Assembly: GCF_016806835.2 (NCBI RefSeq)
Contig: NZ_CP086111.1
Coordinates: 2,677,001 to 2,741,000 of the forward strand
Source of the DNA: Skermanella rosea
GTDB taxonomy: Bacteria; Pseudomonadota; Alphaproteobacteria; Azospirillales; Azospirillaceae
Direction: 5' to 3'
DNA: 64,000 nucleotides
Positions 21,520-30,910 of this stretch are shown in pieces. The translations under genes were made by a program, and so were the position numbers. How positions within the stretch are numbered: position 1 is the first letter of the stretch; every line of letters starts with the position of its first letter. The notes under the pieces are model-generated. The model was not told the DNA's origin and searched no databases. It saw only the letters and a list, made by a program, of their open reading frames with translations.

Positions 21520-22848
21520 ATGAACCTGCATCATCTGCTCCAGGCGCGGGTCGCCGCCGGCAGGCCGGTCCGGGTCGGCCTGATCGGCGCCGGCAAGTTC
21601 GGCTCCATGTTCCTGTCCCAGGTCCCCACGACGCCGGGCCTGGAGGTCGCCGTCATCGCCGACCTCGACCCGGAACGGGCCCGCGCCGCGTGCCGGCAGG
21701 TCGGCTGGGACGAGGCCCGGATCGCCCGGACGGAGTTCGTCACCTCCGGTGCCGAGGCCTGCGGCCATGACGCGGTCGAGGTCGTCGTGGAGGCGACCGG
21801 AGCGCCAGCGGCGGGCATTGCCCATGCCCGCGCCGCCATCGCGGCCGGCAAGCATATCGTCATGGTGAACGTCGAGGCCGACGTGCTCGCCGGTCCCCTG
21901 CTGGCCGAGGAGGCCCGCGCCAAGGGCGTCGTCTACTCCATGGCCTATGGCGACCAGCCCGCCCTCACCGCCGAGATGGTGGACTGGGGCCGCTCCTGCG
22001 GGTTCCAGGTGGTCGCGGCCGGCAAGGGGACCAAGTACCTGCCGCTGTTCCACGCGGTGACGCCGCACGATGTCTGGACCCATTACGGTCTGACACCGGA
22101 GGAAGCGCGCAAGGCCGGCATGAACGCCCAGATGTTCAATTCCTTCCTGGACGGGACCAAGTCGGCGCTCGAGATGGCTGCCATCGCGAACGCCTGCGAT
22201 CTCGCCGTGCCGTCCGACGGCCTGCTCTTTCCGCCCTGCGGCGTGGACGACCTACCCCACGTCCTGCGTCCCGCTTCGGTAGGCGGCGTGCTGGAGCGCG
22301 AGGGCATGGTCGAGACCGTCTCCTCCTTGGAGCGTGACGGCAGGCCGGTCTTCCGGGATCTGCGCTGGGGAGTGTACGTGGTCCTGAAGGCGCCGAACGA
22401 CTACGCCCGAGCCTGCTTCAAGCAGTACGGGCTGAAGACGGACGACACCGGCAGCTATGCCGCCATGTACAAGCCGTATCATCTGATCGGGCTGGAACTC
22501 GGCATATCGGTGCTCTCGGCCGCTCTACGGGGCGAGCCGACCGGCCAGACCCGCGGTTTCCGCGGCGACGTGGCGGCCGTTGCCAAGCGGCCGCTCAAGG
22601 CCGGGGAGATGTTAGACGGCGAGGGCGGCTACACCGTCTGGGGCAAGCTGGTCCCGGCCGAGCGGAGCCTCGCCGAAGGGGCGCTTCCGATCGGACTCGC
22701 GCACAAGGTCAAGTTGCTGAAGGACGTCCCGGCGGGCCGGATCGTCACCTGGGCGGACATCAGCGTACCCGACACCGAAGCCGTCCGGGTCCGCCGCGAC
22801 ATGGAGCGGCGGTTCGCGCTCAAGGAGACCAGCGCCGCCGCCGAGTGA
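21520..22848 (+). CDS. NAD-binding homoserine-dehydrogenase-like protein with SAF domain
   Basis: The 442-residue product has an N-terminal Rossmann domain (VGLIGAGKFGSMF, residues 18-30) of the homoserine dehydrogenase / Gfo-Idh type, a central substrate domain, and a C-terminal SAF-like domain (about residues 345-430) reminiscent of sialic-acid synthase antifreeze modules. Proteins of this architecture are often filed as homoserine dehydrogenase but lack a proven reaction. The ATG at 21520 was preferred over 21481 because it follows the dioxygenase stop by eight bases. Coupled to a PhyH enzyme, an oxidation-then-dehydrogenation pathway for a small hydroxylated or carboxylated compound is likely (inference). 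Confidence 0.8.
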   Translation: MNLHHLLQARVAAGRPVRVGLIGAGKFGSMFLSQVPTTPGLEVAVIADLDPERARAACRQVGWDEARIARTEFVTSGAEACGHDAVEVVVEATGAPAAGIAHARAAIAAGKHIVMVNVEADVLAGPLLAEEARAKGVVYSMAYGDQPALTAEMVDWGRSCGFQVVAAGKGTKYLPLFHAVTPHDVWTHYGLTPEEARKAGMNAQMFNSFLDGTKSALEMAAIANACDLAVPSDGLLFPPCGVDDLPHVLRPASVGGVLEREGMVETVSSLERDGRPVFRDLRWGVYVVLKAPNDYARACFKQYGLKTDDTGSYAAMYKPYHLIGLELGISVLSAALRGEPTGQTRGFRGDVAAVAKRPLKAGEMLDGEGGYTVWGKLVPAERSLAEGALPIGLAHKVKLLKDVPAGRIVTWADISVPDTEAVRVRRDMERRFALKETSAAAE

Positions 22849-22870
22849 CGGAGTTATGGGCGACCCCAGC

Positions 22871-23644
22871 TCAATCCGGGATGTCGATCACCAGGCCGTC
22901 ATAGGCCGGCTCGACTCCCGGAGGGAGCATCGCCAGCACCGTCTCATAGTCCATGCTCTGGTTCATGTGCGTCAGGTAGGCCCGGCGCGGGCGGAGCCGT
23001 TCGATCCAACGCAGCGTCAGCTCCAGGTGGGCATGCACGGGATGGGCTGGCGCCACGCGGACGCAGTCGACCACCCAGGTGTCGATGCCCTCCAGCGCCT
23101 CGAAGGCGGCATCCTCCATCCTGACCACATCCGTGGAATAGCCGAACCGGCCGAACCGGAAGCCCAGCGTCTTCATCCAGCCATGGTCCTGCTCGAACGG
23201 CACGATCTCCAGTCCGCCCACGCTGAACGGGCCGGTGATCTCGTGGGCGACCAGCGCCGGCTTGTAATAGATTCCTCCCGGCTTGATCGGCGTGAAGCAG
23301 TATCCGAACCGGTGCATCAGGTCGTCCAGGGTGCCCCTGTCCGCATAGACGTCCAGGGGCGCGTCCATCGCGTGGTTGATCCCCCGGAGGTCGTCCAACC
23401 CATGGGTATGGTCTGCATGACCATGGGTGAAGACCACGCCGCTCAGCCATGTCGTCCGGGTGGCGATCAGCTGTTCGCGCAGGTCGGGACTGCTGTCGAC
23501 CAGCACACGGGCACCCCGGTCCTCCACTAGGATCGACGGGCGGCTCCGCCGGTTCTTCGGGTTGGCGGGGTCGCAGGCCCCCCAGTCGCCTCCGATCAGC
23601 GGAACCCCTCCGGAGCCTCCCGAGCCGAGTATCGTGATCCTCAT
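22871..23644 (-). CDS. MBL-fold metallohydrolase, PhnP-like phosphodiesterase family
   Basis: This metallo-beta-lactamase-fold protein of 257 residues has the metal motif FTHGHADHTHGLDD, an N-terminal LGSGGSGGVPLIGGDWGAC and a C-terminal HAHLELTLR / LTHMNQSMDY His set. PhnP-like relatives hydrolyse cyclic phosphodiesters or nucleotides. It is the last gene of a tmk-holB-metG-tatD-MBL string that is conserved in alphaproteobacteria, and its ATG overlaps the tatD stop by four bases. The substrate is unproven. Confidence 0.87.
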   Translation of the reverse strand: MRITILGSGGSGGVPLIGGDWGACDPANPKNRRSRPSILVEDRGARVLVDSSPDLREQLIATRTTWLSGVVFTHGHADHTHGLDDLRGINHAMDAPLDVYADRGTLDDLMHRFGYCFTPIKPGGIYYKPALVAHEITGPFSVGGLEIVPFEQDHGWMKTLGFRFGRFGYSTDVVRMEDAAFEALEGIDTWVVDCVRVAPAHPVHAHLELTLRWIERLRPRRAYLTHMNQSMDYETVLAMLPPGVEPAYDGLVIDIPD

Positions 23645-24447
23645 GGTGCCGGCGTCGCCCCGGCGGCCGGTGCCGGCATGCGGTTGAACAGCCTCAGGAA
23701 ATTCTCGGTCGTCCGCGCCGCGAGCTCTTCCGGGCTGACACCCTTGACCTCCGCGACGGCCGCCGCGGTATGCGCCACGAAGGCGGGCTCGTTGCGCTTG
23801 CCGCGCTTGGGGATGGGCGCCAGGAACGGCGCGTCGGTTTCCACCAGGATACGGTCGAGCGGCACCGAACGGACGATGTCGCGCAGCTCCTCCGACCGCT
23901 TGAAGGTCACGATCCCCGACAACGAGATGTAGAATCCGAACTCCAGTGCCTGCTCGGCCAGATCGCGGCCCGAGCTGAAGCAGTGCAGGACGCCGCGCAG
24001 CCCCTGCCCCGCCCCTTCGTCCCTGAGGATCCGGGCGGTGTCCGCGTCGGCATCCCGGGTATGGACCACGATGGGCAGGTCGGTCTCGCGGCAGGCCTGG
24101 GCGTGTATGCGGAATCCCGCCTGCTGGATGTCGCGCGGGCTGTTGTCGTAGAAATAGTCGAGGCCGCTCTCGCCGATCCCGACCACCTTGGGATGCCGAG
24201 ACAGCTCGACCAGCCTCTCCACCGAGGTGACCGCCTGTTCCTCGGCCGCCTGGTGCGGGTGGACGCCGACGGTGCAGTAGACCTCGTCATAGGCCTCCGC
24301 GATCTCCCGGATCTGGTCGAACCGGCTGATCCGGGTCGAGATCGTGACCATGCGGGCGACCCCTGCCCGCTTGGCCCGTGCGATCACCTCGTCCCGCTCC
24401 TCCGCGAAGTCCGGGAAATCCAAGTGGCAATGGCTGTCGATCAGCAT
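23641..24447 (-). CDS. tatD: TatD-family metal-dependent DNase/hydrolase
   Basis: This TIM-barrel metallohydrolase of 268 residues has N-terminal DSHCHLDFPDF, GVHPHQA, the GESGLDYFYD metal-site segment, VVHTRDAD and ETDAPFLAP, all standard TatD/YcfH signatures. TatD proteins are 3'-5' exonucleases or deoxyribonucleases acting on damaged DNA. It follows metG by seven bases and overlaps the MBL gene, so it belongs to the same operon. Confidence 0.93.
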   Translation of the reverse strand: MLIDSHCHLDFPDFAEERDEVIARAKRAGVARMVTISTRISRFDQIREIAEAYDEVYCTVGVHPHQAAEEQAVTSVERLVELSRHPKVVGIGESGLDYFYDNSPRDIQQAGFRIHAQACRETDLPIVVHTRDADADTARILRDEGAGQGLRGVLHCFSSGRDLAEQALEFGFYISLSGIVTFKRSEELRDIVRSVPLDRILVETDAPFLAPIPKRGKRNEPAFVAHTAAAVAEVKGVSPEELAARTTENFLRLFNRMPAPAAGATPAP

Positions 24448-24454
24448 CCTACTC

Positions 24455-26011
24455 TCAGCTTCCAGCTTCCTCTACGAACCGCGGGAACACGCCCTCGGGA
24501 CGGGGCAGCGGGGTTCCCGACGCCAGCGCCTGCCCTTCGGCGAGCCTGTCGAACCCGCGTTCCCCGGCCGGAACGGCGAGCTGGTCCAGGATCTTCGCCG
24601 ACGCGTCGGGCATCAGCGGCTGGGTCAGGATCGCCAGCCGGCGGATCGTCTCGGCCAACACATACAGGACCGTTCCCATACGCGCCGGATCGGTCTTGCG
24701 CAATGCCCAGGGTGCCTGCTCGTCCACATAGCGATTGGCATCGCCGATGACGGCCCAGACCGCCTCGATGGCCTTGTGGAAGGCCTGCACCGACAGCTCC
24801 CGCCGGACGGTGCCGAGCAGTGCGGCGGCGGCCCCCAGGAGCTTGTCGTCCGCCTCGCCGAAGGCGCCGGCATCGGGCACCTTGGCCCCGCAGTTCTTCT
24901 GGATCATGGACAGGACGCGCTGGACGAGGTTGCCGTAGTCGTTCGCCAAGTCGCCGTTCAGCCGGTTGACCATCGCCCGGTGCGAGAAGTCCCCATCGTT
25001 GCCGAACGGCACTTCGCGCAGCAGGAAATAGCGGGTCGGGTCGAGCCCGTAGGTCGAGACCAGCGTCTCGGGCGCGATCACGTTGCCCAGGGACTTGGAC
25101 ATCTTCTGGCCTTCGATGGTCCACCAGCCATGGGCGAACACCCGCTTGGGCGGCTCCAGGCCGGCCGCCATCAGGAAGGCCGGCCAATAGACCGCGTGGA
25201 ACCGCAGGATGTCCTTGCCGACCATGTGCAGGTCGGCAGGCCAGTACTTGGCGTAGGGCGTGCCGGGCGCCGTGTCGGGATAGCCCAGCGCGGTGATGTA
25301 GTTGGTCAGCGCGTCGAGCCAGACATACATGATGTGCTGCTCGTCGCCCGGCACCGGAACGCCCCAGTTGAAGGTGGTCCGGCTGACCGACAGGTCGCGC
25401 AGGCCCGATTTGACGAAAGCCATGACCTCGTTGCGCTTGCCCGGCGGCAGGATGAAGTCGGGGTTCTCGTCGTAGAACTTCAGTAGCCGGTCCTGCCAGG
25501 CCGACAGGCGGAAGAAATAGCTGGGTTCCTCGACCCACTCGCACTCCGCCCCGCTGGGCGCCAGCTTCTTGCCGGTCGGCGTGGTGGTCAGTTCGTCCTC
25601 GCCATAGAACGCCTCGTCCCGGACGGCGTACCAGCCGGCGTAGGAACCCAGGTAGATCTCGCCCTTGTCGGCCAGCGTCCGCCACAGGGCCTGGCAGGCC
25701 TCGATATGGCGCGGCTCGGTCGTGCGGATGAAGTCGTCGTTGGAATAGTTCATGGCGCCGACGAGATCGCGGAAGTTCTGCGACACCCGGTCGGTGAAGG
25801 TCTGCGGATCGACGCCGGCCACCTGGGCCGACTTCTCGACCTTCTGGCCGTGCTCGTCGGTGCCGGTCAGGAACTTCACGTCGCGGCCGTCCAGCCGCAT
25901 GAACCGGGCCAGGACATCGCACGCCAGCGTGGTATAGGCGTGGCCGATATGGGGCACGTCGTTGACGTAATAGATCGGCGTCGTGATGTAGAAGGGCTGT
26001 GGCCCGGCCAT
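24455..26011 (-). CDS. metG: Methionyl-tRNA synthetase (short, zinc-less type)
   Basis: MetRS charges methionine onto initiator and elongator tRNA. The 518-residue product has the HIGH motif as HIGHAYTT, KMSKSLGN for ATP binding, and the class Ia connective fold. No CxxC zinc knuckle is seen between the HIGH motif and residue 200, and there is no C-terminal OB-fold EMAPII-like domain, so it is the short MetG form usual in alphaproteobacteria. It lies 55 bases downstream of holB. Confidence 0.96.
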   Translation of the reverse strand: MAGPQPFYITTPIYYVNDVPHIGHAYTTLACDVLARFMRLDGRDVKFLTGTDEHGQKVEKSAQVAGVDPQTFTDRVSQNFRDLVGAMNYSNDDFIRTTEPRHIEACQALWRTLADKGEIYLGSYAGWYAVRDEAFYGEDELTTTPTGKKLAPSGAECEWVEEPSYFFRLSAWQDRLLKFYDENPDFILPPGKRNEVMAFVKSGLRDLSVSRTTFNWGVPVPGDEQHIMYVWLDALTNYITALGYPDTAPGTPYAKYWPADLHMVGKDILRFHAVYWPAFLMAAGLEPPKRVFAHGWWTIEGQKMSKSLGNVIAPETLVSTYGLDPTRYFLLREVPFGNDGDFSHRAMVNRLNGDLANDYGNLVQRVLSMIQKNCGAKVPDAGAFGEADDKLLGAAAALLGTVRRELSVQAFHKAIEAVWAVIGDANRYVDEQAPWALRKTDPARMGTVLYVLAETIRRLAILTQPLMPDASAKILDQLAVPAGERGFDRLAEGQALASGTPLPRPEGVFPRFVEEAGS

Positions 26012-26066
26012 TTCTCGGCTCTCCTGCGCGGCGTGACTTCTTGAATTCCGGTGCCGCCCTGAATCG

Positions 26067-27152
26067 TCAGGCCGAAGCGGCGGCCTCCACCGTCAGCAAG
26101 GCGTTCAGGACGACCTGTTTGCGATCGAGATTGGCACTCTCGGCCCGTGCGAAAAGGCGGTTGACCTTTTCCCATACCTCCACCCACCGATCAAGGCCGC
26201 GATCCCGCGCGAGGCGCTGCATCAGGGCTGCCTCTCCGGGGACCACCTCCGGCGGGATCGCGCCGCGGGCCAGCGAGCGGGCGAAGCGGGCCAGCCACCA
26301 GACCAGCAGGTCGGTCACGGCATAATATGCGGTATCCGCCCCCTTGCGCGCCAGCTTGTCCCCCAGCCCGTGGGCCGCGACCACGTCGAGCCGCGGCAGC
26401 GTGCCCAGCAGGCCCATCAGGTCGCGGTACAGCGCCAATCCTCCCGCCTCGGCCAGATCGAGCGCCCGGCCGATGCTGCCCTCGGCCAGCCGGGCCAGCG
26501 CCGCCCGGTCGGCGTCGGCGAGATCCGGCCGCATCCGGGCCAGCAGGTCTGCCACGACTTCCTCGGGCAGCGGGTTGAGCAGCAGCTTGCGGCAGCGCGA
26601 CCGGATGGTCGGGAGCAGGCCGCCGGGATTCTCCGTCACCACCAGCAGCACGGTCCGGGCCGGCGGCTCCTCCAGGATCTTCAGGATCGCGTTCTGGCCG
26701 TTCATGTTGAGCCGCTCGGCCCCGTCCAGCACGACCACGCGCCAGCCGCCTTCCGCGGCCGTCAGGCGCAGGAAAGGCGCTATGCGTCGGACCTGGTCGA
26801 CCGGGATGTCCGACTTCAGGCGGCCTTTCTTGTCGTCGAAGGGCCGTTCGATGGTCAGCAGGTCGGCATGCCCGCCGGACGCGACACGCGTGAAAACAGG
26901 GTGTTCGGGACCGATCCCCAGGCTCGTCGCGGCCGGCGGGTCGCCGAACAGCCCGCCCGCCTCCTCGCCCTGGGCCAGCAGGAACCGGGCGAACCGGTAC
27001 GCCAGGGTCGCCTTGCCGATGCCCGGCACGCCGCCGATCAGCCAAGCGTGCGGCAGCCGGCCCGAGTTCCAGGCGTCGAGCAGGATCCGCTCCGCCTGGT
27101 CGTGGGCAAGAAGCTCCGGATTGTGGCGGGGGTCCGGGATCTCGGTGCTCAT
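26067..27152 (-). CDS. holB: DNA polymerase III delta-prime subunit (HolB)
   Basis: Delta-prime is the stator subunit of the clamp loader. The 361-residue AAA+ protein has GGVPGIGKATL at the P-loop (Ala follows the Lys in place of Thr/Ser, as expected of a poorly nucleotide-binding delta-prime), LEEPPARTVLLVVTE, and SRCRKL as the SRC motif. No zinc-binding Cys cluster is visible. The ATG at 27152 overlaps the tmk TGA by four bases; a GTG three codons upstream (27161) is also open. Confidence 0.93.
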   Translation of the reverse strand: MSTEIPDPRHNPELLAHDQAERILLDAWNSGRLPHAWLIGGVPGIGKATLAYRFARFLLAQGEEAGGLFGDPPAATSLGIGPEHPVFTRVASGGHADLLTIERPFDDKKGRLKSDIPVDQVRRIAPFLRLTAAEGGWRVVVLDGAERLNMNGQNAILKILEEPPARTVLLVVTENPGGLLPTIRSRCRKLLLNPLPEEVVADLLARMRPDLADADRAALARLAEGSIGRALDLAEAGGLALYRDLMGLLGTLPRLDVVAAHGLGDKLARKGADTAYYAVTDLLVWWLARFARSLARGAIPPEVVPGEAALMQRLARDRGLDRWVEVWEKVNRLFARAESANLDRKQVVLNALLTVEAAASA

Positions 27153-27778
27153 GACGGGCACCGCCGGGTGACGGCCGCCAGGACGGCGGCATGCACCTGC
27201 TCGATCGTCCCGCCGGCATCGATCACGACGCAGCGGCCGGGCTCGCGGGAAGCTATGTCCAGGAACCCGTCGCGGAGCCGCCGGTGGAAGCTAAGGTCCA
27301 TCCGCTCATATCGGTCCTCGCCGTCATGCCGGGCGTGGGCGCGTGCGACTCCCGTACCCGGCGGAATGTCGAGGATCAGGGTCAGGTCTGGAGCGAAGTC
27401 GCCGACCGCGACGGCGTAGAGTTGTTCGATCGTCTCCCGTCCCAGCCCGTGGCCATAGCCCTGATAGGCCATGGTGCTGTCGGCGAAGCGGTCCGAGACG
27501 ACCCAGCGGCCGGCGTCCAGCGCCGGCCAGACCGTCCGCGTCAGGTGGTCCCGGCGGGCCGCGAAATGGAGCAGGGCCTCCGTCACCCCGTCCCACCGGC
27601 CCGGTTCCCCGGAAACCAGGAGCCTGCGGATCTCCTCGGCCCCCGTGGCGCCGCCGGGCTCGCGGGTCGGCAGGACATCCCTGCCCTGCCCGGCCAGCGC
27701 CGCCACCAGCAGCTTGAGCTGGGTACTCTTGCCGGCGCCCTCGCCGCCCTCGAACGTGATGAATCGGCCGCGCGCCAC
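27149..27778 (-). CDS. tmk: Thymidylate kinase
   Basis: dTMP kinase makes dTDP for DNA synthesis. The 209-residue protein has P-loop FEGGEGAGKSTQ, the DRFADSTMAYQGYG substrate/LID segment (DR motif) and PTREPGG near residue 40. It is preceded by dacC-type (stop 27782, three bases upstream) and coupled to holB, a conserved arrangement. Confidence 0.96.
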   Translation of the reverse strand: MARGRFITFEGGEGAGKSTQLKLLVAALAGQGRDVLPTREPGGATGAEEIRRLLVSGEPGRWDGVTEALLHFAARRDHLTRTVWPALDAGRWVVSDRFADSTMAYQGYGHGLGRETIEQLYAVAVGDFAPDLTLILDIPPGTGVARAHARHDGEDRYERMDLSFHRRLRDGFLDIASREPGRCVVIDAGGTIEQVHAAVLAAVTRRCPS

Positions 27779-27781
27779 CGG

Positions 27782-28951
27782 TCAACTGCCTCCGCCCGAG
27801 ATCAGGTGCATCGCTGCGGCGCCGATCCGGCCGACGAAGCCAAGCCGGTCGACGCTCTGCCCGGCCACCAACGGCACTTCCTTCCTGCTGAAGCCCGGCG
27901 CCTCCATGACGATCTTGCCCAGCGGCGTGCCCTGGGCGACCGGAGCCGGCACCGGCTCCTCCAGCACGACCGAGACCTTGAGGTTGCGGCGCTCATCCCG
28001 GTTCATGGTGACCCGCAGGTCCTCCTCGACCACCAGCGGGACGGTGTCGGCATCGCCCAGCCACACGGCGGCCTGGTCGACCGGCTCGCCCTTCTTGAAC
28101 AGGGCGTAGGACTCGAATTCCCGGAAGCCCCATTCCAGCAGGCGGGCGGATTCGTCGGCCCGCGCCTGCATGCTGGGCAGCCCGTTGACCACCAGGACCA
28201 GCCGCCGCCCGTTGCGCTGGGCGGATGCCGTCAGGCCGTATCCCGCCGTTTCGGTATGGCCGGTCTTCAGCCCGTCCACGTCCATGTTGCGATACAACAG
28301 CGGGTTGCGGTTACCCTGCTTGATGCCGTGATAGGTGAACTCGGTCTGCGAGTAGTAGTGATAGTATTCCGGGTAGTCCTTGATCAGGTGCTGGGCCAGC
28401 AGCGCCAAGTCGGAGGCGGTCGAGTAGTGGTTCTCGTCCGGCCAGCCGGTGGCGTTCCTGAAGTTGCTCTCGTTCAGGCCGATCTCCCGCGCGCGCCGCG
28501 TCATTTCCTCCGCGAACCGCTCCTCCGAGCCGGACAGCCCTTCCGCCAGGACGACCGAGGCATCGTTGCCGGACTGGATGATCACGCCCTTGATGAGATC
28601 CTCGACCCGGATCTGCGCGTTCAACTCGGTGAACATCTTCGAGCCCTGCATGCGCCAGGCCCGCTCGCTGACCGGAAGCGTGTCGTCCAGCGACAGGCGG
28701 CCCGCCCTGAGCCGATCGAAGACCATGTACATGGTCATGATCTTGCTCATCGAGGAGGTCGGCATGCGCTGGTGGGCGTTCTTCTCGAACAGGGTTGTCC
28801 CCGTCGACATGTCGATCAGGATCGCCTGCTTCGCGATGGTGTCGATCGACGCAGCCGACGAGACGCTCGCGATGCAGGAAACGATGATCCCTGCGATCCA
28901 GGCGATCGGTTTGCGCGGATGGGCGACGGACATCTCTCTTGCTACCCTCAT
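27782..28951 (-). CDS. D-alanyl-D-alanine carboxypeptidase (peptidase S11)
   Basis: This penicillin-binding-protein-type DD-carboxypeptidase (DacC/DacF class) trims peptidoglycan pentapeptides. The 389-residue protein has an N-terminal signal peptide ending near SSAAS, active-site SxxK in TSSMSKIMT, SGN in IQSGNDAS and KTG in LKTGHTETAG, and a C-terminal beta domain (about residues 285-385). The start is ATG 28951; ATG 28933 (MSVAHPRK) would give a more typical signal peptide. It is three bases ahead of tmk. The exact Dac paralogue cannot be named. Confidence 0.93.
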   Translation of the reverse strand: MRVAREMSVAHPRKPIAWIAGIIVSCIASVSSAASIDTIAKQAILIDMSTGTTLFEKNAHQRMPTSSMSKIMTMYMVFDRLRAGRLSLDDTLPVSERAWRMQGSKMFTELNAQIRVEDLIKGVIIQSGNDASVVLAEGLSGSEERFAEEMTRRAREIGLNESNFRNATGWPDENHYSTASDLALLAQHLIKDYPEYYHYYSQTEFTYHGIKQGNRNPLLYRNMDVDGLKTGHTETAGYGLTASAQRNGRRLVLVVNGLPSMQARADESARLLEWGFREFESYALFKKGEPVDQAAVWLGDADTVPLVVEEDLRVTMNRDERRNLKVSVVLEEPVPAPVAQGTPLGKIVMEAPGFSRKEVPLVAGQSVDRLGFVGRIGAAAMHLISGGGS

Positions 28952-29029
28952 TTTACAGATACCTGCGCGGCATGGACGCCAGCCGCGCGCTCCAGGGGGC
29001 CGATCCTCGCGGAAGTCCCCTCATCGCCT

Positions 29030-30001
29030 CTAGTCGACGACGACCCTTGCACCGTTGCTGCCGGCCTCAATCACCTGTGTCAGCACCTGGTCCGCCGCCT
29101 CGACGGTCGGGAGCGGACCGACACGGACCCGGAAATACTGGGTGTCGCCGACCATCGCCGGGTCGATCCGGGAAGCCCCCAGGCCCGACAGCCGCGCCCG
29201 AAGCCTGTTGGCGTTCTCATACACCGTGAAGGCCCCGGCCTGCACGTAGATCCTGCCCGGAGAGCGCACCGGAAGCTCGGCGACGACGGGAGCCGGCATG
29301 AACCTGCCGTCCACCGTGGCGCCCGGAAGCGTCTGCGCCGGATCGAACGGCCGCCGCTCCGCGACCTGGATCGGGGCCTGCGCTCCTTCGACCTGCACGA
29401 CCGCCCGCGGGGCCGCGACCGGCACGGGAGCTCCGTCCGGGGACACCTGCGCGATGTCGACGCCCGCCTGCCCTGCCCGCGCGGCGGCGGCGACCGCCCT
29501 GCTCTCGTCAGGCAGGATCGCTACGCGGACCTTCGCGCTGCCCTGCGCCTCGAATCCGAGCAGCTGGGCGCCTCTCCGCGACAGGTCGACGATGCGGCCC
29601 GGCACGAAGGGACCCCGATCATTGATGCGGACGATGATGGACCGGCCGTTCTCCAGGTTCGTCACCCGCACGAGGCTCGGCATCGGCAGCGTCTTGTGCG
29701 CGCCGGTCAGCTCGTTCTGGTCGAATCGCTCGCCGTTCGCCGTGGTCTCGGCGTGGAAGCCGGGACCGTACCACGACGCGATCCCGGTCTCGTCGTAGCC
29801 GAAATCCTCCTTGGGGTAGTACCAGACCCCCTTGATCTGATATGGCTCCCCGACCTTGTAGCCACCCATCGCCGACCGCGTCCCGCCCTGGCCGGCCACC
29901 TTGGACGGCGTCGTCTGGGTCGAGCATGCCGACAGGGCGATGATGGCGGTGGCCACCAGAAGAGCATTCACCGAATTGCTGGCCACAGCTTTCCCGGCCA
30001 T
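29030..30001 (-). CDS. rlpA: RlpA-family septal ring lytic transglycosylase with SPOR domain
   Basis: RlpA cleaves denuded glycan strands at the division septum. The 323-residue product starts as a lipoprotein (lipobox LSAC, Cys near residue 26). It has the double-psi beta-barrel with GIASWYGPGFHAETTANG and RINDRGPFVPGRIVDLS (catalytic Asp segment), and ends in a SPOR peptidoglycan-binding domain (about residues 245-320). The start 30001 (MAGKAVASNSV) places the signal peptide correctly; 19 codons are open upstream. It is preceded by the dac gene's leader in the same direction. Confidence 0.92.
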   Translation of the reverse strand: MAGKAVASNSVNALLVATAIIALSACSTQTTPSKVAGQGGTRSAMGGYKVGEPYQIKGVWYYPKEDFGYDETGIASWYGPGFHAETTANGERFDQNELTGAHKTLPMPSLVRVTNLENGRSIIVRINDRGPFVPGRIVDLSRRGAQLLGFEAQGSAKVRVAILPDESRAVAAAARAGQAGVDIAQVSPDGAPVPVAAPRAVVQVEGAQAPIQVAERRPFDPAQTLPGATVDGRFMPAPVVAELPVRSPGRIYVQAGAFTVYENANRLRARLSGLGASRIDPAMVGDTQYFRVRVGPLPTVEAADQVLTQVIEAGSNGARVVVD

Positions 30002-30081
30002 CCTGACTTCCTCGATAGGTGGGGCGAACCTACCCCATCTAAGCCAAAGCTCCAACAAAAATGGTTAACCGATTCGAGTAA

Positions 30082-30876
30082 TCAGGCCGGTCCGGGAAAC
30101 AGGCTGTCTGTCCTTCCCATGATCCTGTAGGCAACCAGCCCGATCCATTCGCGCATGGCTTCGTTCAGCGCATCCAGGCCGGCCAGCAGGTCCGGCGCCC
30201 ACATCAGTTCGCCGGCGCTGCGGTAATCGACCGGGTAGGCCAGCACGGGCCAGCCCGCCTTGCGGAAGATGCCGACCGACCGCGGCATGTGGGCGGCGGA
30301 CGTGATGATGAGCCAGGTCCCGCCGGAGGCAGGGCCGAGCAGCGCCTTGGTGAAGACCGCGTTCTCGTAGGTGTTGCGCGAGTCGCGTTCGAACAGGATT
30401 CGGGAAATGTCGAAGCCCAGCCCGTCCAGCACCTCGGCGATCACGTCGGTTTCCCGCAGGTCGCCGGAAAAGACGAAGCCGGACCCGCCGGTGAACACCA
30501 GTTGGGCGTCGGGGTAACGGCGGGCGAGCTTGACGAACTCGGTGATCCGCTCGGCGGCACCGTTCAGGACCGGCTGCCCCCGGTCGGCGGTCATCTCGGT
30601 ATGGACGGAACCGCCGAGCAGGATGATCCCGTCCACCGCCTCGGGCAGGTCCGGCCGGGGGAACCGCTCTTCCAGAGGCCGGAGAGCAAGCTGCCCGACC
30701 GGCAGCAGCGTGATGAGAACCACCGCGAGAATGCCCGTCGTGGTCATCCACCACCCTGCCCGCCTAAGGCCGGAGCGGCCGGTGACCTGCAAAAGCTGCC
30801 CGACGACCAGCAAAGCCGCCAGGACGTTGCCGGGCTTCACGAGCGCCCAGACCAGCTTCGACAGGACGAAGGACAT
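30082..30876 (-). CDS. YdcF/SanA-family (DUF218) membrane protein
   Basis: This 264-residue protein has two N-terminal hydrophobic segments (about residues 16-30 and 45-65) and a DUF218 domain with GIILLGGSVHTE, VFTGGSGF and TSAAHMPRSVGIFRKAG. Relatives (SanA, ElyC, YdcF) affect envelope integrity, peptidoglycan precursor use or undecaprenyl carriers; no enzymatic activity is agreed. It lies downstream of ilvD in the same direction, after 34 bases. Confidence 0.85.
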   Translation of the reverse strand: MSFVLSKLVWALVKPGNVLAALLVVGQLLQVTGRSGLRRAGWWMTTTGILAVVLITLLPVGQLALRPLEERFPRPDLPEAVDGIILLGGSVHTEMTADRGQPVLNGAAERITEFVKLARRYPDAQLVFTGGSGFVFSGDLRETDVIAEVLDGLGFDISRILFERDSRNTYENAVFTKALLGPASGGTWLIITSAAHMPRSVGIFRKAGWPVLAYPVDYRSAGELMWAPDLLAGLDALNEAMREWIGLVAYRIMGRTDSLFPGPA

Positions 30877-30910
30877 GGGTCGAAGCCGATCCGGGACTTA
30901 TGCCGTGCCG

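Noticed and set aside
27191..30130. 979-codon plus-strand open frame
   Set aside because: Antisense to tmk, the carboxypeptidase and rlpA; its translation has no recognisable protein family.
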